The notes: a model not told the origin generated them from the letters alone. DNA of 64,000 nucleotides from Coleofasciculus sp. FACHB-T130 (GCF_014695375.1 NZ_JACJOG010000048.1:81169-145168); one strand, 5' to 3'. Shown: positions 28,183 through 37,660, counted from the first letter of the stretch. Numbers and translations: made by a program.

Positions 28183-29142
28183 TTAGCCTGAAATCGGATA
28201 AATTTTGAAGCGATCGCTTCCTTCCTCTTTTGCTACAGATAGCATCTTTTGCGCCTCAGCAATCAAGGCTTGTGGGGTGGAATTTCTCTCAGGAATTAAC
28301 GTGGCAACCCCTAAACTGATAGTTACTCGGTCGCCAATCGGAGAATTCACGTAGGAAATGTTTACATCTGCCACATTTAAACGCATTGCCTCTGCCACGA
28401 CAATCGCCCCAGAGCGATTGGTATCGGGGAGAAGTGTCACAAATTCTTCACCCCCATATCGGGCGACAACGTCTCCACATCTTTTCACAGCAGCACTTAA
28501 AGCTTTTGCAACTTCTCTCAGACAATAATCGCCTCGCTGAAGTCCGTAGGTATCCTTAAAATCTTTAAAAAAATCAAGATTAATCATAATCAACGACAGA
28601 AACCTTGCCTCTCTTGCTGCACGTCTCCATTCCCGTTCTAAAATTTCTTCAAAATGATGGCGATTCGCAATTCCTGTCAGCGCGTCTCTAAAAACTAGGT
28701 CATCTACCTTTGGGTTAGACTTCTGTAAATCGGGTGCCGCTTTTAATAGCCGGTTGTCGCGGGCTTTCTCAAGCTCAAATTTAGCTCTGTGTTTCAAAAT
28801 CGAACTAACTCGCGTCAGTAGTTCTGTTTTACCGATGGGTTTGATCCGATGATCGGCAGCACCAGCGATCAGTGTAAACTGCCAGTCCGTTGAGCCAGAC
28901 TGGTTAGAAAGCATCAGAATGGGGATTGCCTCGTGCCGCAGCCATTCGCAAATCCGACTGTCTAGACTAGAGATATCTACGATAGCGAGACTGATTTGTG
29001 CAGAATGTCTCAAAGCTTGCTCAAACTCCTCCAAGCTGTCAGCGGTGAGGATTGGATATCCTTCCTGAATCAAAAGTTGTGCGATCAGTTGCAAGTTGTG
29101 GTGGTTTCGGCTGGCGACTAGGAGCGAGGTTTGTTTCTTCAT
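28183..29142 (-). CDS. Receiver-GGDEF diguanylate cyclase
   Basis: A 319-aa response regulator. The receiver (1-115) has phospho-Asp56 (IVDIS) and Lys101 (RIKPIG), but the N-terminal acidic pair is replaced by ASRN. The cyclase domain (about 145-316) has DALTGIANRHHFEEIL, and the active site GGEEF at 230-234. The inhibitory I-site RxxD (RCGD, 221-224) sits five residues before it, so c-di-GMP feedback inhibition is expected. It is the first gene of the signalling operon, 105 bases upstream of the single receiver. Confidence 0.9.
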   Translation of the reverse strand: MKKQTSLLVASRNHHNLQLIAQLLIQEGYPILTADSLEEFEQALRHSAQISLAIVDISSLDSRICEWLRHEAIPILMLSNQSGSTDWQFTLIAGAADHRIKPIGKTELLTRVSSILKHRAKFELEKARDNRLLKAAPDLQKSNPKVDDLVFRDALTGIANRHHFEEILEREWRRAAREARFLSLIMINLDFFKDFKDTYGLQRGDYCLREVAKALSAAVKRCGDVVARYGGEEFVTLLPDTNRSGAIVVAEAMRLNVADVNISYVNSPIGDRVTISLGVATLIPERNSTPQALIAEAQKMLSVAKEEGSDRFKIYPISG

Positions 29143-29393
29143 GCTGATTCATCAGAGACTGCTAAGGGGTATCTTTTTCATCACTCATTTTGATGCGATG
29201 CCGTAGGCGATCGCTTCGCTGAGTATACGATTGGCGTATATCGTATTTATTTCCAAGGGTTTTCCCGTTCATGCTATGGTAAGACCCGCTTGTGCCACCC
29301 TGACTAAGCTGCTGTATCAAGCCCTACCAAAACAGTTAAGCAAATCCGCTAAATTCATTTCATCGGCTTTAAATGTAATTTAGGCTACATATC

Positions 29394-30392
29394 ATGCGAC
29401 TAGAGCAGTTGCAAGCCTTTCTAGCAGTTGCTGAAACCGGCAGTTTTCAGCAAGCGGCGCGAAAGTGTGGGTTCACTCAGTCCACTATTAGCAGGCAAAT
29501 CCAGTCTCTGGAAACGGATCTCGGTATTTCCCTGTTTCATCGCACGGCTCAGGCAAAGCTAACAGTCGGAGGCGAACGCTTTTTGCCCCGCGCCCGCAAA
29601 ATTTGTCAAGAGTGGCAACAAGCCACGCAAGAATTAGCAGACTTGTTGGCAGGAAAGCAACCCGAACTCTGTGTAGCGGCGATTCACTCGGTTTGCGCCC
29701 AATACTTGCCGTCCGTGTTGCAGCAGTTTTGCCGAGATTACCCGGCGGTGCAGCTGCGGGTAACTTCGCTTGGAAGCGATCGCGCTCTCAAAGTCTTGCG
29801 AGACGGAATGGTTGATGTCGCGATCGTGATGAATAACCGCTTTTTAACGGCTAGCCCGGATATGGTGGTCGATGTCTTATACAATGAACGCATCGAAATC
29901 TTGATGGCGGCAAATCATCCTCTGACTAAGTACCAACAGGTGCCCTGGTCAGAACTCGTTCACTACCCGCAAGTGGTATTTAAGGATGGGTACGGGATGC
30001 AACGCTTGGTACAAGAGCGATTTTTGCGGCAAGGCGCTAATCTTCAGGCGGTGATGGAGTTAAATACGCTTGATGCCTTTCGCGGTGTCGTGCGGCAAGG
30101 AGAATTGATTGCCCTTTTGCCCCAGTCAGCTTTGGTAGATGCGCGCCAGGATGCAACGCTGGCGATTCGAGTCATTGATTCCACACCCGCGCCAGGGACG
30201 CCAAACTTAGCCGACTCGCTGGCAGATCCCAGCTTGTCTCGTCAGGTAGTGATGGTAACAACGCGCGATCGCTTGCTGATTCCCCCCATTCAGCACTTTT
30301 GCCAGATGGTACGCGAGTTAGTCCCGATGCAATTTGCAGGAGCGATGGGCAACACAATAATCTGTTCGGATGCTTCTATACCTGTTAACTAA
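29394..30392 (+). CDS. LysR-family transcriptional regulator
   Basis: A 332-aa regulator. The N-terminal winged helix-turn-helix is RLEQLQAFLAVAETGSFQQAARKCGFTQSTISRQIQSLETDLG. The effector domain follows (CVAAIHSVCAQYLPSVLQQF, then VDVAIVMNN and GYGMQRLVQERFL). Length is within the family range. It lies 80 bases upstream of a TrpD2-like gene on the same strand, so the two may be co-transcribed. The target and effector are unknown; NdhR/CmpR/RbcR identity cannot be assigned from what I see. Confidence 0.9.
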   Translation: MRLEQLQAFLAVAETGSFQQAARKCGFTQSTISRQIQSLETDLGISLFHRTAQAKLTVGGERFLPRARKICQEWQQATQELADLLAGKQPELCVAAIHSVCAQYLPSVLQQFCRDYPAVQLRVTSLGSDRALKVLRDGMVDVAIVMNNRFLTASPDMVVDVLYNERIEILMAANHPLTKYQQVPWSELVHYPQVVFKDGYGMQRLVQERFLRQGANLQAVMELNTLDAFRGVVRQGELIALLPQSALVDARQDATLAIRVIDSTPAPGTPNLADSLADPSLSRQVVMVTTRDRLLIPPIQHFCQMVRELVPMQFAGAMGNTIICSDASIPVN

Positions 30393-30472
30393 TGGTTAAT
30401 GGCTATTGCAAAAAATCTTTTGGGAATTAGCCATTCGCAAAAACTGATAACGATTGACTACGACAAAATACT

Positions 30473-31546
30473 ATGAGTAATGAGTTCAGGGAAATTCTGC
30501 GAAAAGTGGGTAGTGGCGTCCATACGGGCGAAAATATAAGTCGCTCCGAAGCTGAGGAAGCGACACGGATGATGCTCCTACAGGAAGCAACACCAGCGCA
30601 GATTGGAGCATTTATGATCGCCCATCGGATTAAGCGTCCCACCGGCGAAGAATTGGCAGGGATGCTAGACGCCTACGACGCACTAGGGCCAAAACTGCAA
30701 CCCATCGGCTCAGAACGCCCGGTTATCGTTCTGGGGACGCCCTACGATGGGCGATCGCGCACGGCACCCATAACGCCACTGACAGCTTTAATCTTGGCAA
30801 CCGCTGGACAGGCGGTGGTGATGCACGGGGGCGACCGGATGCCTACCAAGGAAGGCTTGCCACTGATTGAGATTTGGCAGGCGTTGGGTGTCAATTGGGC
30901 TGAGTTATCCCTCCCTGTCGTCCAGCAGGTGTTTGAGGCAACCCAACTCGGATTTGTTTATTTGCCCAAGCATTTCCCCCAAGCGGCAGGACTGGTTCCC
31001 TACCGCGACCAAATTGGCAAACGTCCACCCCTTGCAACGATGGAGTTAATGTGGTGTCCCTATGCAGGGGAAGCTCACGTTGTGGCGGGGTTTGTCCATC
31101 CTCCCACGGAAGGGATGTTTCAAGACTCTTCGGCATTGCGAGGCAACCCCCAGTATTTCACAGCGGTGAAAGGATTAGAAGGTAGCTGCGATTTACCGCG
31201 CGATCGCACGGCGATTATTGGAACTTGGCAACCCGGTTCGTCTCCGCAACGCCTCCTGCTTCATCCCCGTGACTACGGCTTTGAGGGAAAGGAAGTCGCC
31301 CTAGACTCCGCAACTGAATTGGTACAAGAAATGCAAGCAGTGCTGCAAGGTAACAAGAGCGAACTTATGCAAGCAGCCATCTGGAACGGTGGTTTTTACC
31401 TGTGGCATTGCGGTCTCGCCCCAGATTTATCATCCGGTTTAACTCAGGCAGAAACTTTATTGGGTAGCGGTCAAGTTGCCCAGAAACTACAGGATATTAG
31501 TCAGGTGATTTCTTCTTTAAGTTCTTCAGTCTTCAGCAGTCGGTAG
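30473..31546 (+). CDS. Anthranilate phosphoribosyltransferase-like protein (TrpD2 type)
   Basis: A 357-aa protein of the TrpD/nucleoside phosphorylase-like fold. The N-terminal helical domain reads REILRKVGSGVHTGENISRSEAEEATRMMLLQEATPAQIGAFMIAHRIK. The catalytic domain lacks the canonical GTGGD(K)xxxFN PRPP loop: GTPYDGRSRTAPI stands in its place, followed by VVMHGGDRMPTKEG. This is the TrpD2 (YbiB-like) branch. In E. coli YbiB binds nucleic acids rather than making phosphoribosylanthranilate. I infer it is not the tryptophan enzyme. ATG at 30473. Confidence 0.85.
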   Translation: MSNEFREILRKVGSGVHTGENISRSEAEEATRMMLLQEATPAQIGAFMIAHRIKRPTGEELAGMLDAYDALGPKLQPIGSERPVIVLGTPYDGRSRTAPITPLTALILATAGQAVVMHGGDRMPTKEGLPLIEIWQALGVNWAELSLPVVQQVFEATQLGFVYLPKHFPQAAGLVPYRDQIGKRPPLATMELMWCPYAGEAHVVAGFVHPPTEGMFQDSSALRGNPQYFTAVKGLEGSCDLPRDRTAIIGTWQPGSSPQRLLLHPRDYGFEGKEVALDSATELVQEMQAVLQGNKSELMQAAIWNGGFYLWHCGLAPDLSSGLTQAETLLGSGQVAQKLQDISQVISSLSSSVFSSR

Positions 31547-31565
31547 AAGGAGGATTAGGAAAATA

Positions 31566-31700
31566 GTTTTGAGTTTTGAGTTTTGAGTTTTGAATTTAAG
31601 AACTCTTTTTTCACTCATTCCTCTTTTCCTAAAGTAACAAAAGAGGGATAAAAACTCTGATTACCAGAAAAAAGTTTTGAATTTTGAATTAGAGAACTCT
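31566..31700. repeat. Short tandem heptamer repeat (GTTTTGA)
   Basis: Four head-to-tail GTTTTGA units occupy 31566-31593. Related GTTTTGAATTTTGAATT occurs at 31674-31690, with an inverse CAAAACTC copy further on. Such short tandem repetitive sequences are common between genes of filamentous cyanobacteria. They lie between the ends of the TrpD2 and MBL genes. Confidence 0.8.
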
Positions 31701-31734
31701 TTTGTGGCTCAAAACTCTACACTCTCATGACCGA

Positions 31735-32682
31735 TTACTCAACGGCTAAAATCATTCCTTCACGGGCGAGTAATCCATTCGGAAACGCCGACTGGATTTG
31801 TCCTTCTACTTGGTCGAGAAAGTCATCGCTGTAGTCTGGTTCGTAGCTAAACATCACCAATTTTTTGACGTTAGCCGCATCAGCGGCTTTAACGCAGGTT
31901 TGCCAGAAGGGATTTTCGCAGGGTTGAATCGCAAAGTCACCTGCATGAGAAGACTCACCGTTTGCCCCCAAACCTTGGTCTAGTTCCGGGGAAGTCGCAT
32001 TGCAAATGAGTAAATCGGCTTCACGGGCTAAGTGCAGCAGATTTTCATCAAGGGCATTCGGATCGTTGTCTGCACCCGTAGCGTAAACAGCCGTGTGTCC
32101 CTGCCAGGTAACTCGGTAGCCTATTGTCCGCAGGGAATTGTTGGTTAAACAGGTTTCAATCGTGATATCGTCTACCGCGAGCGTCTCGCCGGGAGTTAGA
32201 TCGTAGAACTGTAGTTCTGATTGCATCACCTGTATAGGGACTGGAAAATTCGGAGGCGTCATCTGGTCGCTGAGACTTTGTTGAATCGATGCTCCATCAG
32301 ATCCTGCTGCCCCATAAATATGAAAACAATTGCCCTTAATAAAGGCAGGAACGAAAAAAGGAACGCCTTGAATGCGATCGCTTTGGGAGTCGGTAAAGAA
32401 TACGTAAGCTTCCACCGGCATTTGACGCAGTAATTGATTACCCAGTAACCGCAAGCCGGTGCCGCCATCAAAAATTAATCGTTTGGAGCCTACCCGCATT
32501 TCCACACAGGGAGTATTGCCGCCGTAGCGAAGCGTCTCCTTGCCAGCGGCGGCAATTTTGCCCCGCACACCCCAAAACTGCACCACAAACTCTGCGTCAG
32601 CTTGGGTTGACTGACTTGCTGTGGGATTGGAGATTTGAGGATTTGGTGCCGCTGGTTCTTTTGAAGACATATATTCGCTCAA
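31735..32682 (-). CDS. MBL-fold protein lacking the metal-binding histidines
   Basis: A 315-aa metallo-beta-lactamase-fold protein of the type with FWGVRGKIA...[14 protein letters not shown] and [10 protein letters not shown]. In active members the next block is THxHxDH. Here residues 97-103 read TDSQSDR, so the zinc-binding histidines are gone. The later His ligands are also missing (the block [13 protein letters not shown] replaces the usual FHHDP). The protein is therefore probably a non-catalytic binding protein. An acid, Ser-rich tail (1-30) precedes the fold. It starts inside the end of panD (four-base overlap, ATGA), so translation of the two is coupled. Confidence 0.85.
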   Translation of the reverse strand: MSEYMSSKEPAAPNPQISNPTASQSTQADAEFVVQFWGVRGKIAAAGKETLRYGGNTPCVEMRVGSKRLIFDGGTGLRLLGNQLLRQMPVEAYVFFTDSQSDRIQGVPFFVPAFIKGNCFHIYGAAGSDGASIQQSLSDQMTPPNFPVPIQVMQSELQFYDLTPGETLAVDDITIETCLTNNSLRTIGYRVTWQGHTAVYATGADNDPNALDENLLHLAREADLLICNATSPELDQGLGANGESSHAGDFAIQPCENPFWQTCVKAADAANVKKLVMFSYEPDYSDDFLDQVEGQIQSAFPNGLLAREGMILAVE

Positions 32683-33071
32683 GAAGTTAGCTGCACGCTT
32701 AGCAGATCGTCGTAGCGGCGGACTTCTATTAACCGATTTTGTCCGTCTACGAGGACAACTTTAGGTTGATAAGTTTTCAGTTCTTCTGGGCTAAATTGCC
32801 CGTAGGTCATGATGATTAAGCGATCGCCCTTCATGCCCAAACGAGCCGCCGCACCATTGAGTTCGACTGCCCCTGAATTTGCCGGTGCCGCGATTGCATA
32901 AGTAATCAAGCGCTCTCCATTCGAGACATTCACGACTTGTACCTGTTCATAAGGTAGTATACCTGCGGCATCCAACAGGGTTCTATCAATACTGATACTC
33001 CCTACATAGTCAAGATTTGCCCTAGTAAGCGTGCAACTATGAATTTTTGATAGAAGAAGCGATCGCTGCAT
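32679..33071 (-). CDS. panD: Aspartate 1-decarboxylase
   Basis: PanD makes beta-alanine from aspartate for pantothenate and coenzyme A. The proenzyme self-cleaves at Gly-Ser to form the pyruvoyl group; the site is YVGSISID. Other family features are [37 protein letters not shown] and [20 protein letters not shown] frame extends upstream to 33107, but ATG 33071 gives the standard start and length (130 aa). A hairpin (GAAAGTGCA...TGCACTTTC, 33098-33143) lies in its 5' leader. Its stop overlaps the start of the degenerate MBL gene. Confidence 0.95.
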   Translation of the reverse strand: MQRSLLLSKIHSCTLTRANLDYVGSISIDRTLLDAAGILPYEQVQVVNVSNGERLITYAIAAPANSGAVELNGAAARLGMKGDRLIIMTYGQFSPEELKTYQPKVVLVDGQNRLIEVRRYDDLLSVQLTS

Positions 33072-33097
33072 ACAAGAAAGGTAATTAACACCATTGA

Positions 33098-33143
33098 GAA
33101 AGTGCAAGGCGCTGATTGCTTCTCCTGCTATGCCTGCACTTTC
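33098..33143 (-). other. Stem-loop in the panD leader
   Basis: GAAAGTGCA (33098-33106) pairs with TGCACTTTC (33135-33143), extended by GGC/GCC after a one-base bulge, 27 bases upstream of the panD start. It could be a regulatory or stabilising stem; no known riboswitch is recognised. Confidence 0.5.
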
Positions 33144-33272
33144 CTCATGTTGTATCTATCAGCACTAGGGTTCGGCGCATGAAAAGTTTTCTCAGCTAAA
33201 GCTGATTCTAACGTTCTCAAACCACTTCATCCCTCAATTTTTTCCTAGTTCGCTCACCTAGCGCTCGTAGAC

Positions 33273-33788
33273 CTACCCTTTGCTGCCAGCTTTAATACAT
33301 TGTTCCACCAGCGGCATCACTTTATCGACATCTTGCCAACCCAGAATTTCTGTGACCTTTTTCTCTAAGTTCTTGTAGGTCTTGAAAAATTCTGCGATTT
33401 CGTCTAGTCGGTGTGGCGCAAGGTCTTTGAGAGATTTGACTTGGGCATAGCGCGGATCTTTGTCGGGAACGCACAGAATTTTTTCGTCCCGATCTCCCCC
33501 GTCAATCATCTCTAACATTCCGATAGGTCGCGCTTGAATAACACACCCTGGAAATGTTGGCTCTTCCATTAACACCATGCCATCCAGGGGATCGCCATCA
33601 TCTGCTAGGGTGTTGGGTACGAAGCCGTAGTCATAGGGGTACTGCACCGAAGAATAAAGCACCCGATCTAGGGCAAAGGCTTGTAAGTCCTTATCGTACT
33701 CGTACTTATTTTTGCTACCAGCGGTAATTTCAACCAGAACGTTAATGAGACCTGGTTTGGGTTGAGCAGGAATGCGTGTTAAATCCAA
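33273..33788 (-). CDS. ppa: Inorganic pyrophosphatase
   Basis: A soluble family I pyrophosphatase that hydrolyses PPi to two phosphates, pulling biosynthesis forward. The 171-aa sequence has the family pattern: [22 protein letters not shown], the active-site block [19 protein letters not shown], and [16 protein letters not shown]. Length is standard. It acts in the cytosol as a hexamer with Mg. Confidence 0.96.
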   Translation of the reverse strand: MDLTRIPAQPKPGLINVLVEITAGSKNKYEYDKDLQAFALDRVLYSSVQYPYDYGFVPNTLADDGDPLDGMVLMEEPTFPGCVIQARPIGMLEMIDGGDRDEKILCVPDKDPRYAQVKSLKDLAPHRLDEIAEFFKTYKNLEKKVTEILGWQDVDKVMPLVEQCIKAGSKG

Positions 33789-34052
33789 AACGTTTCTCCA
33801 GTTTCTCCAAGCAACACAAAGTATTGGGGGTGCCCTGATGTTCAGTTTGAAGGCTGTAGAGGCTTAACGTAGTTACTTTACAGCCGCTACGAATCGCACC
33901 CGTTGTTGAAGGAGGAATCAGAATATTCCTCCTTCATCCTTCATCCTTTCAGATAGCCCTTGTGAGCATTCTACGGGAAGAAGGTCAACACAGAATCTTC
34001 TGTTTACCCAGATTCCAGGATTACGCGATATCCATTTGTTGTATCTTGAAGG

Positions 34053-34244
34053 TCAGTCTTCGGGTATCGGGATTGAATAGCTGGTTTGCTGCTGCAAGCT
34101 TTGAGCGCCGCTTGGAGAGTAGTGAGCGATCGCAAACACAGGTAAGGTCAAGGTCAACAAAGCAATTGCAGTTCCTAGTAACTCTGCCCACCTTTGCGGA
34201 GGAGGTTGGTCAGAAGAGTTAGAGGACTGGCTACTTAATTCCAT
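34053..34244 (-). CDS. Small single-span membrane protein
   Basis: A 63-aa protein with a polar Ser/Pro/Gln N-terminus, one transmembrane helix (AELLGTAIALLTLTLPVFAIAHY) and a short polar tail. The pattern PPQRWAELLGTAIALLTLTLP resembles a small conserved cyanobacterial protein, though I cannot verify conservation here. No function is known. Confidence 0.55.
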   Translation of the reverse strand: MELSSQSSNSSDQPPPQRWAELLGTAIALLTLTLPVFAIAHYSPSGAQSLQQQTSYSIPIPED

Positions 34245-34577
34245 AAAAAGATAATTGCAAACTCAACACGATCAAATGAAACAGTGAAAAGAGGGGAAAT
34301 TTTGAACCTCCTCTGTTCTTAATTCTAGCGAGTTCTTCTAAGCTGTCTGTCGTCTATTAAACAATCTCAACCTATAGATAGGTGCTATCAAACACACTGA
34401 TAGATGTCAACCGTCTTTGGGAATAGAAGATTGAAGCTTAAAAGGAGGAGAAATTTTAGGTTAGTTTAAACATTTAACTTGCAAGTTGTTAACTTGCAAG
34501 AATCGGGGCTGAATTCTAGTGCCCGACGAAGCTATGATGCATAAAAGAAGCTCACACCGGAAGATGGAGTGGTAGCC
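34245..34577. promoter_or_regulatory. Intergenic region with tandem AACTTGCAAG palindromes
   Basis: AACTTGCAAGTT (34476-34487) is a perfect 12-base palindrome. After GTT it is followed by a second AACTTGCAAG (34491-34500). The pair lies about 80 bases before the 65-aa gene and looks like a tandem operator. No regulator can be named. The rest of the 333-base gap shows no gene. Confidence 0.45.
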
Positions 34578-34775
34578 ATGTACCTTCCCACTGCCCTTGC
34601 CGACGAACTCAAGCTCTACCTAGAGCAACTGGCTGATCAGGGAGAGACACAAGCGCAAACCCTGTTGACTCAAATCGAACAAGTTGCGACTCCTAGCTCA
34701 ACGCTGACAACGCTAACGGATATGGAGCAAGAAATGTCTTCCACACCTCCAGAAGGGATGGGTTTGAGGTGTTGA
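34578..34775 (+). CDS. Small hypothetical protein
   Basis: A 65-aa acidic, mostly helical protein (YLPTALADELKLYLEQLADQG). ATG 34578 is chosen because GGAG lies eight bases before it; a GTG at 34569 is in frame upstream. No domain is recognised. It precedes the DUF4112 gene by 120 bases on the same strand. Confidence 0.5.
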   Translation: MYLPTALADELKLYLEQLADQGETQAQTLLTQIEQVATPSSTLTTLTDMEQEMSSTPPEGMGLRC

Positions 34776-34895
34776 ACACTAATGCCAACAGCAAGACGTT
34801 CCAATAGCAAGACGAAGCTTTGTTCCTTGTCCGTCAGTAGTAGGTGGTAACGATTTTTTCCCTATCCGCTACTCACTACCCCATTATCGATTCTG

Positions 34896-35399
34896 ATGTC
34901 TCAGCCTCCTCCCAAGCCTCCTATAAGATCGACGGACGCCAAGTCAGCTAGAATTAAGCGCCTGCGATCGCTTACTTATATTCTGGATAATGCGATCGCG
35001 ATTCCGGGAACTTCCTACCGCGTGGGCATCGATCCTCTACTTGGACTGCTCCCTGGAGGCGGAGATATACTAGGAAGTGCCTTGTCAGGCTATATCGTGC
35101 TGGAGGCAGCGCTGCTGGGACTACCGCGCGAAGCTTTGGTGCGGATGGTGCTAAATATTATTTTTGAGACTTTAGTTGGCACTGTGCCGGTGTTGGGGGA
35201 TTTCTTTGACGCTACCTGGAAAGCGAATGCTAAAAACATGATGCTTCTAGAAGCTCATCTCGCTTCTCCTCGGCAGAGTCAAAAGGCAGATTGGTGGTTT
35301 ATCATTCTGCTGTTGGGTGGGTTGATGCTCTTTGTGATTTGCATTGCTGCTTTCAGTCTTTTTATCCTGAATCTGCTGTGGCAAACGATAACTAAATAA
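34896..35399 (+). CDS. DUF4112 membrane protein
   Basis: A 167-aa protein of the DUF4112 family: LTYILDNAIAIPGTSYRVGIDPLLGLLPGGGDILGSALSGYIVLEAALLG, then FETLVGTVPVLGDFFDATWKANAKNMMLLEAHL. Two or three hydrophobic segments, including a C-terminal helix (WFIILLLGGLMLFVICIAAFSLFIL), suggest a membrane location. The family's function is unknown. The gene order with the following alpha/beta hydrolase shows no clear link. Confidence 0.85.
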   Translation: MSQPPPKPPIRSTDAKSARIKRLRSLTYILDNAIAIPGTSYRVGIDPLLGLLPGGGDILGSALSGYIVLEAALLGLPREALVRMVLNIIFETLVGTVPVLGDFFDATWKANAKNMMLLEAHLASPRQSQKADWWFIILLLGGLMLFVICIAAFSLFILNLLWQTITK

Positions 35400-35518
35400 A
35401 AATTAAAAATTAAAAACTTTAATTCGTTTCTCCTTTCCAATCTGATATTTTTAATTCCTTGCAAGCAAAGTTTATTGGCTAACCCTTGAATTCGATTCTC
35501 AAGGGAATTGTACAACAG

Positions 35519-36481
35519 ATGAGTAAGAAAGACTGGTGGGAAGCCACATTTCCAAACGGGCGTCAAACGATAACCATTTCTGATGCTAACGGGAATCCTG
35601 TAAAAATTGCTTATGGCGAAAAAGGTACAGGTAAACCGCTATTTTTAGTGCATGGAATGGCGAGCTGGAGCTACAATTGGCGTTACGCGATTGAGCCATT
35701 GTCACAACATTTTCGCGTTATCTGTTTCGATGCGAAAGGACACGGTTTTTCCGAGATGCCATCACACCCGGAAATACTCGGTCATCAATCGCTCGAACTA
35801 GAGCAGATCGTGCGAGCGTTATGCGATGAACCGGCTGTTGTGGTAGCCCTATCTTTGGGGGCATTAGTGACCCTCGCCACCGCCCAAGCGCATCCAGATT
35901 TGTTCGATCGATTAGTTGTAATTAATGTACCGATTTTCCTCAAACGATTGCCATTTTGGGGGATGCAGTTATTAGCAGATTTGCCGTTAGATTTAGTTAA
36001 GATAGCGGATCACTTGCGCGTGACTCAACTATTTGCACCGCTACTGTGGCAAATTGTAGCCTTCGGGCGTCGGGAAGTTGTAGTGGATTGGACACGAATT
36101 ACACCCGAAGAAGTTTACTGGATTACTTATCCGTATGTCGAATTTCCGAATGCTTTGACAAAAACTGCCGAGGATTTACAACACGCAGCGCAAGAAATTC
36201 AGCGTTTGGTAAAGAATGAACCGAATTTAATTCGTAACGTCCAAGATAACCTGAGTGCGATCGCCTGTCCGACTCTAATTCTTTGGGGCGATCAAGATCA
36301 ATGGTTCCCAGTTGCTGATGGCAAAAAACTTCATGCCTGTATGCCCAGCTCTAAGTTTAAGATTATCCCCGACTGCGGTCATGATGCGGCGGGAAGTCAC
36401 GCAGATGCGATCGCGTCCGAGATTCTTGAGTTTATGCGCGATACAGATTTTCTAAATTCAGAATCTTTGTATCGTTTTTAG
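35519..36481 (+). CDS. Alpha/beta hydrolase
   Basis: A 320-aa alpha/beta-hydrolase. The oxyanion-hole motif is HGMASWSYNW, the nucleophile elbow is ALSLGAL (Ser in G-x-S-like context, with Ala at the first position), an acid residue is expected in LILWGDQDQWFP, and the catalytic His is in PDCGHDAAGSH. Membership includes esterases, haloperoxidases and lipid hydrolases, and the substrate cannot be chosen. TTG 35486 also opens the frame but ATG 35519 fits the family start. Confidence 0.85.
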   Translation: MSKKDWWEATFPNGRQTITISDANGNPVKIAYGEKGTGKPLFLVHGMASWSYNWRYAIEPLSQHFRVICFDAKGHGFSEMPSHPEILGHQSLELEQIVRALCDEPAVVVALSLGALVTLATAQAHPDLFDRLVVINVPIFLKRLPFWGMQLLADLPLDLVKIADHLRVTQLFAPLLWQIVAFGRREVVVDWTRITPEEVYWITYPYVEFPNALTKTAEDLQHAAQEIQRLVKNEPNLIRNVQDNLSAIACPTLILWGDQDQWFPVADGKKLHACMPSSKFKIIPDCGHDAAGSHADAIASEILEFMRDTDFLNSESLYRF

Positions 36482-36835
36482 CAGTAAAGTTACCCTAAGT
36501 GTTGTCCATTTAATTCCAAACTCCACTAGGTGCAGGGAGATCCCGCACCTACTAGCTTATATAAACAAAGTCCGCGCCGTCGCCAAAGGCAAGCGATGAG
36601 AGAGATGTGTCGCCGTATTGTTAGGTTGCGATCGCTTTCCCGCCAGTTATGATAGTTTCTTCTCTGCTTGGAACCTCAGCCAGTTCTTAAATACGACCGA
36701 TTTAGGATTCAACTGTTCAACCAAAAGGATGAGCCAAATTAATCCACCAGTAGTAGGCTGATTAGTAATAATTCGCTTATATTTTTAAATACACTTCGCA
36801 CTCTAGTTTCAGAGGTAACTTCAGAAGTGATAAAT
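36482..36835. other. Intergenic region with palindromic repeat
   Basis: A hairpin TAGGTGC(A)GGG-AGAT-CCCGCACCTA lies at 36527-36551, just after the hydrolase, without a T-run. At 36558-36580 a fragment of the window's dispersed GC-rich repeat (ACAAAGTCCGCG) occurs. No gene is seen in the remaining sequence. Confidence 0.5.
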
Positions 36836-37351
36836 ATGTCCTTGTCTTTCATCATGCCGCTAGCGATTACCTTGCTAGCTGTTTATATCCTTCAAAATTC
36901 TGCTGACGAAATTTCCTATCTCGCCGCCGCAATTTCTCTTGTTGGTTTATTTGTAAGTTTGGTTGTAGCGCCTTGGCAAATTCAGGTATTGCTGCTATTG
37001 GTCGTACTGCTAAGCGCAAGACGACTTTTGCAGCAATGTCAGCCTGTAGTCGATGCTCAATTTGACACGCAATCTGAGCCTAAGATTGAGCCTCAACCTG
37101 AATTTCAGGAAGACGACAAGACTCAACTCAGCTATCGCGGGATTAACTACGAATCCACCTCTTCAACTGTTGAAGTAGCAGAAGTTGAAGTTACAGGAAA
37201 ATACCGGGGTCAGGTTTGTAAAGTCCGCAAAACAGAAAATATGCCGGTGTCTCAACCGACATCGGGATTAAAATATCGAGGCGCTACCGTGATTTCTCAA
37301 GCTTCCCCTACACCTCCGGTTGAAGAATCAAAACAAACGCCAGAATCTTAG
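36836..37351 (+). CDS. DUF4278 membrane protein
   Basis: A 171-aa protein with two N-terminal transmembrane segments (about 1-20 and 28-60) and a cytosolic tail holding three DUF4278-type YRG motifs (LSYRGINY, GKYRGQVC, LKYRGATV). The family is cyanobacterial and uncharacterised. A GTG three codons upstream (36827) is also possible. The tail between the motifs is acidic. Confidence 0.8.
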   Translation: MSLSFIMPLAITLLAVYILQNSADEISYLAAAISLVGLFVSLVVAPWQIQVLLLLVVLLSARRLLQQCQPVVDAQFDTQSEPKIEPQPEFQEDDKTQLSYRGINYESTSSTVEVAEVEVTGKYRGQVCKVRKTENMPVSQPTSGLKYRGATVISQASPTPPVEESKQTPES

Positions 37352-37443
37352 CCACAGATGCAACGGTAGCAATTGAGCGAATTTTGCTGCAAGCAACCTG
37401 CACTTAAAATATGCTGTTGCTCTGGTTGGATTAGGGCGATTGC

Positions 37444-37539
37444 TTAAACAGAAACTCTCCTCGCTGCAATTCGCGGACGACCTCCACAGGTTTCTGGAGT
37501 ACGCACAATTAATGTCCCGATGTCGGTGATAGTTGACAT
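37444..37539 (-). pseudogene. Truncated DUF433 antitoxin-like gene
   Basis: A 31-codon minus-strand frame reads ...TDIGTLIVRTPETCGGRPRIA and then stops. This is the N-terminal half of cyanobacterial DUF433 proteins (TLIV..P..CGGRPRI.GT), which are usually about 75 aa and resemble antitoxins. The remaining part, including the helix-turn-helix-like region, is absent. It is most likely a remnant of a lost toxin-antitoxin or RHH-like locus. Confidence 0.65.
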
Positions 37540-37660
37540 ATTTACCTCTGTAAGACTTGGCTTATATTTTAACGTTGCAGCGATCGCGCTTTTGTGCTAG
37601 AGAGTCTGCGGCTACGGGTTGTGTCATAATAAGGCGATCGACCCCCATAGAGCGCTACTA

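Noticed and set aside
30473..31546. trpD for tryptophan synthesis
   Set aside because: The PRPP loop is changed and the sequence fits the TrpD2 (YbiB-like) branch.
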